Assembly: GCA_036924285.1 (NCBI GenBank)
Contig: JAYKYS010000005.1
Coordinates: forward strand, 7,812,001-7,876,000
Direction: 5' to 3'
DNA length: 64,000 nt
Origin: Asterella californica
Lineage: Eukaryota > Streptophyta > Marchantiopsida > Marchantiales > Aytoniaceae
In this document: positions 35,028-47,210 of the stretch, piece by piece
Numbering within the stretch: the stretch's first letter is position 1
Layout: every line of letters starts with the position of its first letter
Made by a program: the position numbers and the translations under genes
The notes under the pieces: model-generated
Told to the model about the DNA's origin: nothing
The model's input: the letters and a program-made list of their open reading frames with translations, nothing else
Database searches by the model: none

Positions 35028-37700
35028 CTATGGTTACTACTGACCTAACATGTCTCAAAGTGTAACACACGTGCATTGCACAACACGACTTGGAGTTCAA
35101 TCTATTCTAAGAAGGAGTCATACACGATAAATGTATGGTTTAGATAGCAAAGATATTTTCAAACAATCTTTTGGCTATACGCTCTTCACTATTTCTTCAT
35201 TACAAAACTACCTAAATGTTCAACTCTGACTTTCTATTGTTTGCTGATACGAGCTTCATCAGGAAGAAATCCACAGCAAATGATAGCATACTATACAAGC
35301 TTCCCAACGATGTAAGGCATGCGGCAGCAAACAGCTAGAGAGCTCGGAGCGTGATGTCAAAGATAACGATACATCGCACTTAAGGATTTCTAATCGGTGA
35401 CTTTGACAAGGTGTGACACCTTCAATGATTATGATCTCCGTACCAAATTCACAGTATAGTTTCATTGTCGTCCTTGCAGCACCTCTAAGAAGTCCTACCT
35501 CCAATCCTCAAGTCGTTTGTTCAAAGTCAACCAAGAGATTTAAGCGAAATCTCTCTTCTTCTTCATCTTGTCACGACATAAACTGAACTTTGGCCCATTG
35601 CTGCCAACTCGAACTTCCAATTGGGCTCAAACTTCACAGGAAATTTCTACTGACCCCTCACTACTTTCCTCTGAAATTTCAGCTTCAGACCCTAAACCAA
35701 TCTCTAGAAATGGAACAAGCTTTTCGTCTTTGTTAACTTATGAGCTTTACATACCCCAGTGGCTAAAATCCACGACCCCAACACCTTCCTTTAACCAAAT
35801 GAGCTGAAATTTCACATGCAGCAAGCTTATAGGGCACACCTCAATCCTGGAAATTTTCACTCAGAGATTCGACTCCATGCTCAAGAAAGAATTCAATCCT
35901 TGAATCCAAGCGAAAATGATTTTGCTTCTATTTCTCTATTGTTACAGTCAACTTCAGTTGACCATCTCGAGATCAAATCCAGTCCAAACGTAGGACTATT
36001 TTACGTCAGAACAACCAGCACGTGTCAACTACCCAATCCCCTTAACAAAACCAAAAAATCAACTCACAAACTCTAGGGACACTCGGAAATGTGACTCGAG
36101 GTATCGATTTGAATCTCCTGACTTTGAATGATCATAACATTCCACCCTAAACTCCAAATCGATCGATCTTCCCCTCCAGATTATAGCTCGGCTCGAAAGC
36201 TTTCCAACGAGACCTCACACTCCACAAATAATCCTTGGGAAGACATCCGAAACTCCAAAACTGTCCTTGGAACTTGAGTGCACTTGATTGATAAAAAAAT
36301 GGATCAATGAGAAAAGAGATTGGAGATTACTTTATCTCCTACTTGGCACCATAGAACGAGTTGTAACCTTAGAACACTCTCACCTCTTCAAAGCTTCAAC
36401 AAGAATACTTCAAGCTCTAATCTTAACATAGGATAATTATCTCGTCAAGCGATAGAGATAACAATGACACAAGAATACTCAAGATTCAATACAAAGTCAA
36501 GATGATGACCTTGAAATGATCAAGATGAAAGGTACTACAAAAGAGAATGAGGAAGTCATCACTTGATTACAGTACTCCACGCACGATGGCTGACCTTCTG
36601 CCGATAGTGACATCAAATATCAACCCAAACGTTGAAAGGAACGTTGGCTGGAAATTTCAGTCCATTCATCTGTCAAAATAAGATGTACACGATCAGGTCC
36701 CAATTCTCTTCATATGTGATGATCGGCAAGATCAACGAAGTAGCCAAATCCATCATCCTCCTCTTGAACTCATCATCAAAATAGATAATGAATCACTGTC
36801 GAAAGTGATCATGGTGGATGTAATGAAGCTTGATATATCTACGGAACGGATTCAAAAATGAAAGATCTAGAACTCGGATCAGTCCTCCATCCATAAATAT
36901 AACTCTCGTAGCTCCTCACTTGTCACATAAGACGGTAAGACACACTCAGTAAACACCACCTGAAGAAGAATGTCTCACGAATTCTCGATCCTCTATCTTA
37001 TACTCAAATTTGACAACATGAGCCACTCACGAGAATTTCCACGGATCACTGAGCTAGCACGTCTCATTATCATGCGATCTCATATCCTAGATAATTGTGA
37101 ACGTGACACCTAATATACAGTCATGCGAGTTACATAAGAAGGTTCACGAAACATAGAAAACACACAATACGAGTTCTATATTAAATTCACATGCGAGCCG
37201 TGTCACAACATGACAGCGTCCACATGTGGTCCTGGTTACAGCGATGAGGAATGTCATCTCATATCAATGTCTGTCACTGATTATGCTCAAAAGCATTCTA
37301 AACTTTGACATTCAGCTAGAGGGTGATGATGCTACTTTGTAGAAGAGAAATTTCTAATTATAGAAACATTTGAGGAGTATTTTTCTACATCAAAGATAAA
37401 CATTGGCTTATTCTTTGGTATTCCTTGAATGACAAGTAGCACTCAGGAGACATCATAGTCGAGCAAGCAGAAATGAGTTGTGTTCAAGTCTTTTGTTCAC
37501 AACTTCTCTTTAGTGCACTCCATTTATGACAAGACTCATCCTTCTTGTTTTCAGTTATGAGTCGAGAGAGATGATGATTTCTTAATGTGGTCTATGATGA
37601 ATCCAAACGTTATGATCAAGTGCAACTAGGAATATATTAATTGGCCTTGGTAGACCGATATGGAATGGGATAACGAGGTCCCGGATAGCCTTGTTATGAG
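35028..37700. other. non-coding, probably old retroelement sequence
   Basis: No gene is seen. The segment 36100-36250 (AAAGCTTTCCAACGAGACCT) resembles the text around 59160-59210 in the LTR of element 3 and may be an old LTR. Elsewhere only short frames without domains occur. Confidence 0.4.
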
Positions 37701-37706
37701 AAAGAG

Positions 37707-37962
37707 ATGATGATGTGCAAACTTCTTCGGGCTGGAACTGTTGAACCTGATGCGTATCTCACTAATTGGTTTGATGAGTCACTTTGTGGTTCTCTAGAGA
37801 GACAGTTGGATATGACAAAGGTTGTTGAAATTCTGAGAGATGCAAAGTTGTTAGAGAATGTAGTCAAAAGATTTCATTCAAACAAAAGCATAATGAAGAA
37901 GAGGAAGGACGACGAGCTAGAAATTAATCTCTCAACTTCTAGCAAGAAGAAGAGAAAAGGTA
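37707..37962 (+). CDS. unrecognised exon-like frame
   Basis: A clean frame (CKLLRAGTVEPDAYLTNWFD to a Lys-rich SKKKRKG end) stops at an excellent 5' splice site, AAAAG followed by GTAAGG, at about 37960. The basic tail looks like a nuclear localisation signal. I do not recognise the family. It may be the first exon of a gene whose remaining parts at 38440 and 39700 are decayed. Confidence 0.3.
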
Positions 37963-38438
37963 AGGTTTTCTTGCCTTTGCTCTTCCATTTAAGCTTTAAT
38001 GTCAGGTGTTCCTAGAATGCGAGACACTAAAATTGTTGTGTTCATATAGCTAACAGATTTCTCTAACTATGTTAGGTACAGCATCTTGATATATCACTTT
38101 TGTTACGGATTGAAGAAGGGACAAGAGACTACACCTGGGAATATCTCTTATGGAGGAAAATGTACTCCAAGCACTCAAAATAAAGCTTTAAGTTTGAATG
38201 CAATCATGTGAAGTTGAGTTATAGTAATTTTTATTGCCGCATGAGCTAGAGTGGTACAATCGTGAATACTGTTACCTATGGCTGTTTTTTACTGAAGTCA
38301 TCTGTGATGTTTGTGACAAGAAAAGCTGCCAAAACAAGAACAACTATAGTTGTTTCTTTTGTCCTGACCCAAGATGTTGAGGGCTTAGGATTTACACCCG
38401 CTGAGGAGAGCAAGAAGCTATAGAAAAGAAAGACACTT

Positions 38439-38980
38439 TTGGCATACTTGCTCTCCGTTTTTTCTGATGAGGAACACTCGTCCTCATATGAAGAAGGTGG
38501 TGAAACTCACCCCCTAAAAAGATCCAAGAGGAAGAACGAGGTCAGCGATAGAGAGTCTCGCAATGGCAACGGGAGGTTTGTTTGGAAAGATATTCGACTT
38601 CGTCCTCGTGTGAAACGTCTTATTTTGGAGACCAGTTTGGAAATAACTTATGAGTTCTTGCGCAAAGAGGAAGTGAAAAGCAATATAATCTTGCGTACTG
38701 CAGGAAGAAGATATCGATAGTGGACATGTTGAATGAGTTGTGTGAATCGATTCCAACCAGACCTACTGGATTCTGGAGTGGTGGAGAAATACATCTATCC
38801 TCATCCTTGATTGCATTTTCACGGACATACCTACAGATGAGAGATTGAATGAGATGGACTCTTCAATTCTAGAATGGAATCGGATGTCAGAAGGTTTATT
38901 GGGGAACTTTCTGATGTGGACTATGTCATATGTGGATGACCGCATCAGAAACAAGATCAAACAACTTTGATCTTGTTTCA
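38439..38980 (+). pseudogene. unrecognised frame with acidic and basic blocks, decayed
   Basis: 38439-38720 encodes DEEHSSSYEEGGETHPLKRS, KRKNEVSDRES and a segment with VKRLILETSLEITYEFLRKE. Beyond 38720 the reading continues only with frame changes (a stretch like NFLMWTMSYVDDRIRNK). No known domain is visible. It lies 3' of the Lys-rich exon and may belong to it. Confidence 0.25.
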
Positions 38981-39159
38981 CAGTGGATCAATCTTTTCTT
39001 GCCAACAACTTTAGGATGAATTGGACAATTTTTGGCTTGATGCATGCTAATACATACTGAAGAGCTATTTTGTCTCAAATGACAAGCCATATTGGACAAC
39101 ATTCATTAATGATGTCAACAAGAAGGTAACCCTCATCTCTCTGTTTATTGTACTTGAAC

Positions 39160-39530
39160 GAGCTAGTAAGATTTCGTGTTATTGTGTGTTTCCAAGAGCT
39201 AGCGAACTCCGCTAGCTTCTGGATAGTAGTATCCCTGAGAATATTTCTCGGTTTCATTTAAGTGCTTCCATGAGCTAGAGAACTTCGCTAGCTTCTGGAT
39301 AGTAGCATCCAGGAGAAGGTTTCTCAATTCTGTTTGTGCGCTTACAGGAGCTAGCGAAGAACTCACTAGCTTCTGAACAGAAGTATGACTTTCACGGTTC
39401 CGTCCGTGTGTTTGCAGGAGCTAGCAAACTTCGCTACCTCTTGAATAACTATATTTTTTATGAATATTTTCATGTATGTTGGGTGCTCCCAGCAGCTAGC
39501 GAACTTCTGTGTCTTCGCTAAAACCATAGT
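39160..39530. repeat. about 75-bp tandem repeat with palindromic cores
   Basis: Five, perhaps six, diverged units at about 39198, 39274, 39350, 39420 and 39494. Each is centred on GAGCTAGCGAACTTCGCTAGC-like text followed by TTCTGGATAGTAGTATCC. In the first unit GCTAGCG and CGCTAGC form a perfect inverted repeat. The period is 70-76 bp. Confidence 0.85.
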
Positions 39531-39698
39531 TCTTAAGTGTTCACTCTTTATGTGTGCAGATGTTGTTCTCGAAGGCTGAAAGCCTTTGCAAATCTGGTTT
39601 TCTGCCAATGTTATTGCCTGAGACAAGGAAGTCCTTCACTACTTTCAACCCCAACAATTCAGAGATTGGAGATAACTTCTTGTGAGTGAGCGCAAAAC

Positions 39699-40067
39699 GT
39701 GAAGACAGTAGAGGGAGAACTCGATGGAAGACACAAGTCAATTGATTTAATGCAGATCTTAATAGAGCTTTGCAGCAAGCTTGGTGAAGTAATTATGGAC
39801 TGTAATGTCAGTTTTGGTTCAAGCTTTCAAGTAGTTGATAACTGCGAACGCTTTATCTGCGAAACTGAGAACATAACTCATGATCTCATCAAACTTTGTA
39901 AAGCCACAATTCAGACTTTACAAACAGCAGAGACTGTTGAGCATCCTAAAGAGAATGTTCTGCTAGATCACAACATCCCTTCGAAGAGAAAAATCAATTC
40001 TGATTTCCAAACTTCCTTCATCGTGAGACTCGGAAGAAGAAGAATTGGAGGAAACATTATAGCGTAA
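39699..40067 (+). CDS. unrecognised 122-residue frame
   Basis: The frame reads DGRHKSIDLMQILIELCSKL, VIMDCNVSFGSSFQVVDNCE, ITHDLIKLCKATIQTLQ and ends at 40067. The composition looks like helical protein, but I know no family. A preceding open stretch at 39561-39685 (SKAESLCKSGFLPMLLPETR) is in another frame with no good intron between them. The locus may be a decayed gene. Confidence 0.25.
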   Translation: MKTVEGELDGRHKSIDLMQILIELCSKLGEVIMDCNVSFGSSFQVVDNCERFICETENITHDLIKLCKATIQTLQTAETVEHPKENVLLDHNIPSKRKINSDFQTSFIVRLGRRRIGGNIIA

Positions 40068-40994
40068 TACTTCAGTCATGTAATGTATTTTCTTTTGTTT
40101 CGTATGTATTGTGGTATGCATATTGATAATAAAGTTAATAAGCATGGCCCACACTCACTGAAATGTGTTGTTTTTGGTATAGGCTTCCTTACCGGATTCA
40201 AGAAATGACTATGCGTCAAAAGATCTCGGAGAAATGTCTAGCAGGAGTCTCACCACCCGAGATCATCTCGAGGGGTTAACTTTTTGTATTTTGCTGATAA
40301 CACTTACAAGTCAAGAGGTATTTTAATATCTCTATTTTATTTCTAAATTTTTCTGAAAAATATCTTATTTTATAAATACAAAAGAATATTCTCAAAAAAT
40401 TCTCTTTCTGTACATAAAATATTTTTTTTACTTGAAAACTCATTTAAAGATAAAAATAAATTTTTTAAGTTTTTTATAATTTTATTAAAAATAATTAAAA
40501 TACTCTATTTTTACTTTCACATGTTTATACCTTGTAACAACCAACTTGTGAATATTAATTTCGAAGACCATTCACTCCACTTCTGATGCTACAGAGTTTT
40601 TTATTCGTCTACTTCTAGAAAAAATTCCTTTGAGAACAGGAAAAGTATATATGTAAGCTAGAGAATTTGTTGAATAGAGTATCCTGGTTGATGACTTGAA
40701 GCGAGAGCGCTAGCTTCCAAATTTTTCCAGTTACTTTTTCCAACTTCATCCTCCACGGATAAAAATATTACTGTTGTACGGAATTGTTTTACTGTCATCA
40801 GTAGTTTTTCATGTGATCACAGTATACTGTCTCATGTTACCCTTCCAACTCCCCAGTCTTGAAGGGTTCCCATGGAAGTGTTTCTGCAAAGAAACGGAAG
40901 TTGGGACGATGGTACGGAATCTGTAGAGGATTCTGCGGAGAGAAGATGTTTTGAAAGGAATAGTTGATGTACGAGATTTGTTATTGATTGATTG
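40068..40994. other. spacer upstream of the methyltransferase gene
   Basis: AT-rich from 40320 to 40520. It should contain the promoter and 5' untranslated region of the gene starting at 40995. No specific element can be named. Confidence 0.4.
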
Positions 40995-43900
40995 ATGGCG
41001 AGCAGGATGGACGCGGACAGTTCAAGCACTCGTGCGGCTGACAACGGGCTTGATTCGGATGATGATGTGACGCTGGACGCGAGTTTCTTCCTGAATGAGA
41101 AGTATGGTGAACGTAAGGACGATACTCAGATTTCCGCAGAGTTCAGAGTGCAGCTCAAAGTCGCCGCTGGAACTTGAGCTGATTGTACGCAAGTTTGGAG
41201 GGAAAGACTTTCTGGGATTTTTGTAATCTGTCTAAGATCAGGAATTTCAAGGATCGAAGTTGATAAACCAATTCTAAGATCGTGCATTGCCTGGCGCTTG
41301 CTTATCTCCCTGCCAAACATCAAAAATTTTGTTTCTGAAGTTTGTGTTGCGCTCTTACTTACTGGAATGTCTATACTCTTTGTTCAGAAATGTGTGAGTA
41401 GATTCCAGTTGTTTGATGGAGTTTCCGTCTCCTTCGTAGATGCTCACTGTCATGTTCGGTCCCATGTTTGCAGCTACCAACTTCAGAAGTTCACTTTTGA
41501 CTCAGAAACAGTTGAGTTGTATTGTTTACAGTCCTCACTCAGTAAGTTCTTTTTATTTCTTGTCTTCCATAGTTTCCACAAAAGGAAGTAAGTGCTTATG
41601 ATGATGTGGAATTGAGGAAAGATAATGGTTTTACAATAGAGAAGAATCTGCCGTTCCAGTTTCCATGTTTGAAATCTTTCTCGTTGGAGATTTTGTTTTC
41701 AATGGATCGGTGACGCTTACCCTGTTTGCCTTGGTTGAAACAGCCGATTATGACCTCACAGGGCAGCTTGTGTGGCCTGGAGCGGTATTGCTTGCTGAGT
41801 ATTTGCTCCAGAAACGAAGTGACGTGAAAGATCTTTCAGTAATAGAACTCGGTGCTGGTTTAGGTTTGTGTGTAAAATACCCATTCCTTTGAGGTTGCTC
41901 ATTATCTACCGTGACATCATCCAAATGCGAAACTGAGTCAGGATCATCAGGATAGGTAATGAGTATGGAATCACAATCGCACCAGCCTTTGTACTTAAGC
42001 TGCAGCTACTAGTAATCTTGTTAATCTCTTCCTAATTGAATGACTTCTTGTTTTTCTTATCGGGATCTGAATGCACACAGGTTTGACCGGGTTACTCTGT
42101 TCTCGACTTTGCGAACATGTTGTCATCACAGACTACAGTGACACAATACTAAAAGTAGGGCTATCGACACTCGCTAACTTGAGGTTTATTGTGTATATTG
42201 TGTAATTAGGTTCTTGAGTGTACACCTACTCATTACCTAATGCATCAGTGATGGACTGATATCTTCTTCTTTTACTACTTTTTTCTGTCTTCTCCCTGTA
42301 TTCACTCGCTAAATCTGTGCTCCTCATCTCACTTCGACTAACTCTCTCCTCCGCGGGGTTCTTTTGCTATCTGTTTCTACCTTTTGCCTTGATAGCCTTC
42401 GCTTATTTCCATATTGTAGTACACAAATCTAGTTTTTCTTGAGTTCTGTTGGGGTTTACGTTAGCTTTTACACTAGAAGCGATCAGATTACATCAATACC
42501 TACTGCATTTGTTCTTTTGTCATTGTCCAATCGCATTCGAGATCATACCAAGGGGAACCTTTTCTGGAAATGTGCTTTGCACTACACATTCCCATCGGCA
42601 CACCCTCCGGTTATAAACTAATGGGCTAACTCCAGTCGGCATGGTTAGTGCACATTCGCTTCTTACTATGTACTTGGCTGGGCTAATTGCGTGTTACCTC
42701 TATACTAGAGAGCTTTCCTTGAGAATATCTGCCATTCTCGACGTATGAATATAACTTGAGGTTTATTATAGTACACAAATCTAGTTTGTCTTCATTTTTG
42801 CATTGGGGTTTACATTAGCTTTTAACTTAGAAACGATCAGATTGCATCAGTACATACTGTTCTCTTGTCATTTGTCCAGTCGCATTCGACTTCATACCAT
42901 GGGGAACCTTTTCTGGGAATGTGTAGTGTGAATGTTGGGAATGCTGATGGGAATGTGCTTCGCACTACACATTCCCATCAGCACACCCTCCGGTTATGAA
43001 CTAATTGGCTAACTCCAGTCTCCATTAGCGCACATTCGGCCGCTATTCGCTTCTTACTATGTACTTGGCCGGGCTAATTGCGTGCTACCTCTATACTAGA
43101 GAGTGGTCCTTGAGAACATCTGCCATTCTCGATGTATGAATATAACTTGATGTTTAAAGTTAGCGCTCCCTCTAGTTTGTCATCACGTTTAGAAGATATT
43201 CTCGTGTTTTCGGACACACAATTTGGCTGATTACTCATATCCTTTTCTCAGGTCATGCAAATGAATGTGGATCATCAAGTATCCAAAGCAGATCAGCCTC
43301 CTCCCAGTAAGTGTGCTTGCTTGCTCTGTGAATGATCAACAATGTACAGTTGAATCCAAGTACATCATGCTAGTAGCTTGGTGATGAATTTTTTGCTGAA
43401 TTCGCCGGTTCGTTGTGTGCTATTCTCAAAAGTGGTTTCTCGACAGACGTGGAGGTTCAAAAGTTGGATTGGAGTGTGGAAGAACATGTGGCTGCGATCA
43501 TGGAAAAGCACCCTCAAGGCTTTGATCTTGTCATCGGCGCTGATATTTATATCCTTTACTGATCTTATTATCCGTACTTTTGTGCATTTTATCACACTTG
43601 GTTTAGGGTGAATTTGGGAAGACCAAACTGTACTGTGGATTTCTTGACCGGATAAAGGAGACACGCTATCAGCAAAGCTGTATACCTCCGCTTTTCCGCA
43701 CAATTCAAAGATTACTGAAGCAAGAGAGAGCAGGCTCTGCTGTTGCACTCCTGGGATACGTTTCTCGCTGGAAAAGGTATCATCCGTGCTTCAGTTTTGT
43801 GTACAGAACGGCCTTATAGAGCGTCGAATGTTCTTCTGTTGATTTATCACTGCCTTTTCCGCCTTAGGTTGTTCGAGTTAAAGCTCCGTTTGGCTAACAA

Positions 43901-44135
43901 AGGATTTGCTCCAGGGAGTTTTAAATGGAGTGATGAGCTCTTGTTCTTTTGTGGATCTGCAAAGTGTTGATCTTGAAACCACAGTGTTGTTGTTTTCGTG
44001 TTAAGCATGGATGCAGCAGTTTGTATAGAAGCTTCCAAACTGGATTTGGACGTAAAGGAGGTTCCTGGGACAAGAAAAGCAGTAGCAAGCGGTGCTTACG
44101 AAGGGTGGATATACGAAATTGCCGTCAAACCATGA
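40995..44135 (+). CDS. METTL21-type protein lysine methyltransferase (Methyltransf_16)
   Basis: Small SAM-dependent enzyme, about 260 residues. Exons: 40995 to about 41113-41150 (donor uncertain), 41474-41541, 41744-41863, 42081-42154, 43252-43306, 43447-43548, 43665-43776, 44006-44135. From exon 2 on, phases agree. The N-terminus is acidic (GLDSDDDVTLDASFFLNEKY). Motifs: FTFDSETVELYCLQSSLS, TDYDLTGQLVWPGAVLLAEYLL, the SAM-binding VIELGAGLG, VVITDYSD with the acidic motif II residue, LDWSVEEH, then FDLVIGADICYQQS and GSAVALLGYVSRWK, with a C-terminus of EVPGTRKAV and GWIYEI. Family members methylate Lys in proteins such as chaperones and translation factors; the substrate here cannot be read. 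The intron 43549-43664 is AT-AC. Confidence 0.88.
42417..43155. repeat. two-copy tandem repeat in a methyltransferase intron
   Basis: Copy 1 is at about 42417-42765, copy 2 at 42769-43155. They share TAGTACACAAATCTAG, GGGGTTTAC, CCCTCCGGTTAT, ACCTCTATACTAGAGAG and GAATATAACTTGA. Copy 2 has about 35 extra bases that create a perfect 15-bp hairpin, 42943-42957 with 42968-42982 (GCTGATGGGAATGTG), loop 10 nt. Confidence 0.9.
43549..43664 (+). other. AT-AC intron with U12-type signals
   Basis: The intron starts ATATCCTTT, the exact minor-spliceosome 5' splice site, and ends in AC. A branch-site-like TTTCTTGAC (43640-43648) has its A 17 nt before the 3' end. Splicing here joins GAT ATT T to GC TAT CAG and gives GADICYQQS, the family's expected motif. 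No GT-AG pair nearby gives that frame. Confidence 0.85.
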
Positions 44136-45783
44136 AGCTCCGTCTGTTATTGTCAGACTCATTTCTGGCGTGTTCAGACAACACAGTCGTCATCAGTAGC
44201 TGTGAACTGAACTGAAAGCTACCTACCCCTTCGGTTTGCAGGTTTTAACTGTCCATTGCGGACCCCACGTTCAACTGCCGAAATGCACTTCTGGCTGTGA
44301 TGCATCGGAAGGCGGATTTCCTTTGGATAGTAACAGGCTTTCGAGCTTTGAATGGTAAACTTGTTGAGCAGGGGAAATGGTACTGGAACTGGTTTAGGAG
44401 GTCGAGCGAGACTGTCGGTGATAAATCTGTATCGTGCTTGCCGTTTATGAGCTACGGGTTTGTGTTCATGTTGGAATTCTCTCTCAAGAAGTGATATCCA
44501 AAAGCTGTATACAGAGACTTGGACACGTGCTTGGCGATTTGTAGAACTGGTCCCACAGGGACAAGTGTGTCTTTGTATGTGATTTTGCAGTTGTGAGTCC
44601 CTTAATGTATATCCATCGCCGAAATAGATGCACCATGTCGTGTTCTTGGAGTTCTCTGCTGCTACTAGACGTTCAGCATGTCACTTCTCTCTCAGTGGAA
44701 AGAGATCTCTTGCAACGTTAGTGGGCCTTCTTTTGCGTTCAAGCGCCAAGTCAACTTTGTTCAGTTATCAGTTCACGTTCTCTGTTTGTATGCGGTCTTA
44801 TGACGAACTTTGAGTTTGCTGTTCTCAGAGGATATCCAGAACATACACAACTCCTGAATTTTCCTTGACCATCCCCATACCGAAACTTGGTTGCTTGGCT
44901 GGACAGCTGACTGACTACTTAGAGACGGACGGAGCTTGTGACACATCCGACGAGCGCGTCAAGCACAAAAAGTGAAACGTCCAAGACAAAGTTCTTGTTT
45001 GGTGGGACTCGTGGTTTGACACGGCAGAGTGTTCGTTTCCACCTGTTCACAGTCAGCTGACATCGTAACTCTGGTTGACGGGCTCAAGTCGTCCGGGGTC
45101 TTGTAACCAGTCAAGGTCAAACCAAGCAAAGTTCCCGATACGTGGCCAACTCTTTGACCGTTTCGAGTGGTCCAGGGTATAGAAGTAACCAGCAAAAAGG
45201 CAGGTACAGCAAGTTACTGGAACCTGCTCCCTGAAATCTTTGCTGTGAAGGTCAGCTTTCGCCGGGGTCAAGACATGAACTCGCAGGTAAAGGAAAATGA
45301 ATCGTAGTTACATAGATCGCGTCAGTCTCAGTTCTTGAGTTTGATTCTCGTTATCTCTAAAGACTTATGATCGGAAAAGTTTTACGCTTCATTTCAGTTT
45401 TTGACCAGAGCATCACTCTATCGGAGTCCTTAGTCGTTTTGATAAAATACTTTTAATGACAAGAACTGAATTTGGATGAGAGTTACAATGTGGTGTTGAG
45501 ATGAGTTGCTCAAGATTTTACAGTCACCACTAAAATATCCCTGGTTGTGATTTAGGTACTGTAGTGGAACATGACTGAAGCATTTGGATAAAGACACTCA
45601 AAGCAATGATTGGAATCCCCACCACCAGTGCTGTGACCACTAGGTCTAGAATCTTGGTTAGCAAAAAAGGTTTCCCCTATAGGTTTAGCACGGAGATAAA
45701 GACAGTCATATTTCAATTACACTACGAAGTGCAAGTCTCGATTACGTCAGCGATAGTCTCTCATTCATCGATGTGAGGGGTTG
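44136..45783. other. downstream spacer, no second gene seen
   Basis: It probably starts with the 3' untranslated region of the methyltransferase gene. Frames such as 44297-44494 have no domain. Confidence 0.4.
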
Positions 45784-45815
45784 ATTTAACTAAATAATTA
45801 ATTATTTAGTTAAAT
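45784..45815. repeat. perfect 32-bp palindrome
   Basis: ATTTAACTAAATAATT is followed without a loop by its reverse complement. Just downstream (45862-45924) GTAGAGAGTATAA occurs three times in tandem-like array. Confidence 0.95.
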
Positions 45816-45924
45816 TATGTTTCTCTTCTAGTAGCCTCTTTTATAAGTATAAGAGTTTAACTGTAGAGAGTATAAGTGCTAAGTAAGACTGTAGAGAGTA
45901 TAACCGTAGAGAGTATAAGTGCTT

Positions 45925-47210
45925 TTCTATATTTGAAATATGCATGTAACTCTGGGTGCAATTGATCTCAACATTTGTAACTAAATTAGAATTTTTAAAT
46001 CCATTTCGTATAGAAATACTTTATAATATTTATTTCTTATTAGAAACAAAAAGTGAACAAAAGTTCTCCTGAAGTTCATATTGCATGCATATTCATTTCT
46101 CAAGAAAAATATTGACAATTTCCAGACGTTTTGTTTTGCAAGTTGGACATTGTTAAAATAAAAAGTTAATGGTGGTTGCATTTTTTCGCAAATCCTCTTT
46201 CCTTTCAATTTGTTTCCAGAACCTTCCCAAAAGTTAATATTTTTCTAGCTGATTTTCGAAATATTTATTTGCTTTTTAAAAATATTAAAAATATTTATTT
46301 CAATAATTATTTATGATATCCATTTACGGACAATAACTTTATGGAAGTTAAGTCCGAAGACGAAAGATTTTACACACCACCTCCGTTAGTGATATGTAAA
46401 TGATACGAATATTTACTGTAAAAATGTTTTCGACAATGACTGTAAAGCCGTAAAAGCTAGGTTTGAGTGGTCCTATTTACAACATACCATCAACGCCGGC
46501 GGCATTTATAGGACTTACAGAGATGGGATAGTTCAACGAACTTGTTTGCAAGATCATCAATCAAACGATGACTGCAGCCACTCGACCTTCCGAAGCTCGA
46601 AAAACTACCATCACATCATCAACAGTGGTGTTAAATGTCCCTTGACTGCTAATCGGACACAACAGAACTTGCTATGCACTAACCTTCTTTTCAAAGCTGT
46701 TATATCAGAGCAATTAACTTCCTACGTATCTCGTACATTGAACAAAAGACCCATATGGACAGCAAATAGGGTGCTCATGCTAGATCTCTCGAAGATAGGC
46801 ACAACACGGGCCGACAAACCGGTCAACGATCTTCACGTATTATACCAATCAATTTCGCTACAAGGCCTGAAAAGAAATATACTCATCGAACGAAACAAAC
46901 TCAAAACTGCTACGAGGAATGCGATGATAGCGGGTCCACAAGTCTAAAACTGTGGTCTCCGACTTCGACGGCGTTTACACGTTACGAGTTTCAACTCCTT
47001 TCACGACTTTGCCTGAGTTCTCTTTCAGTGCTGCCAGCAATTCAGGTGACTGGGTATTGATCATATACCTTACATGGGGATCCCATCCTGTTTCGAGGTT
47101 CCAAGATTGTGAGCTTGACAAATCTTCCAGCAGAGACAGTGATCAAGTTGGTCCTAAAAGAGTTTCCATAGAATATCCAATGGATCAGAGAGAAGAAGTC
47201 AGAAACTGGA
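45925..47210. other. spacer between convergent genes, no gene seen
   Basis: AT-rich to about 46400. The frame at 46546-46947 is open for 133 residues but has no domain, no splice logic and average composition, so it is not called as a gene. Confidence 0.4.

Noticed and set aside
46546..46947. 133-residue plus-strand frame as a gene
   Set aside because: No domain, no homologue recognised, no splice or start context, and ordinary composition.
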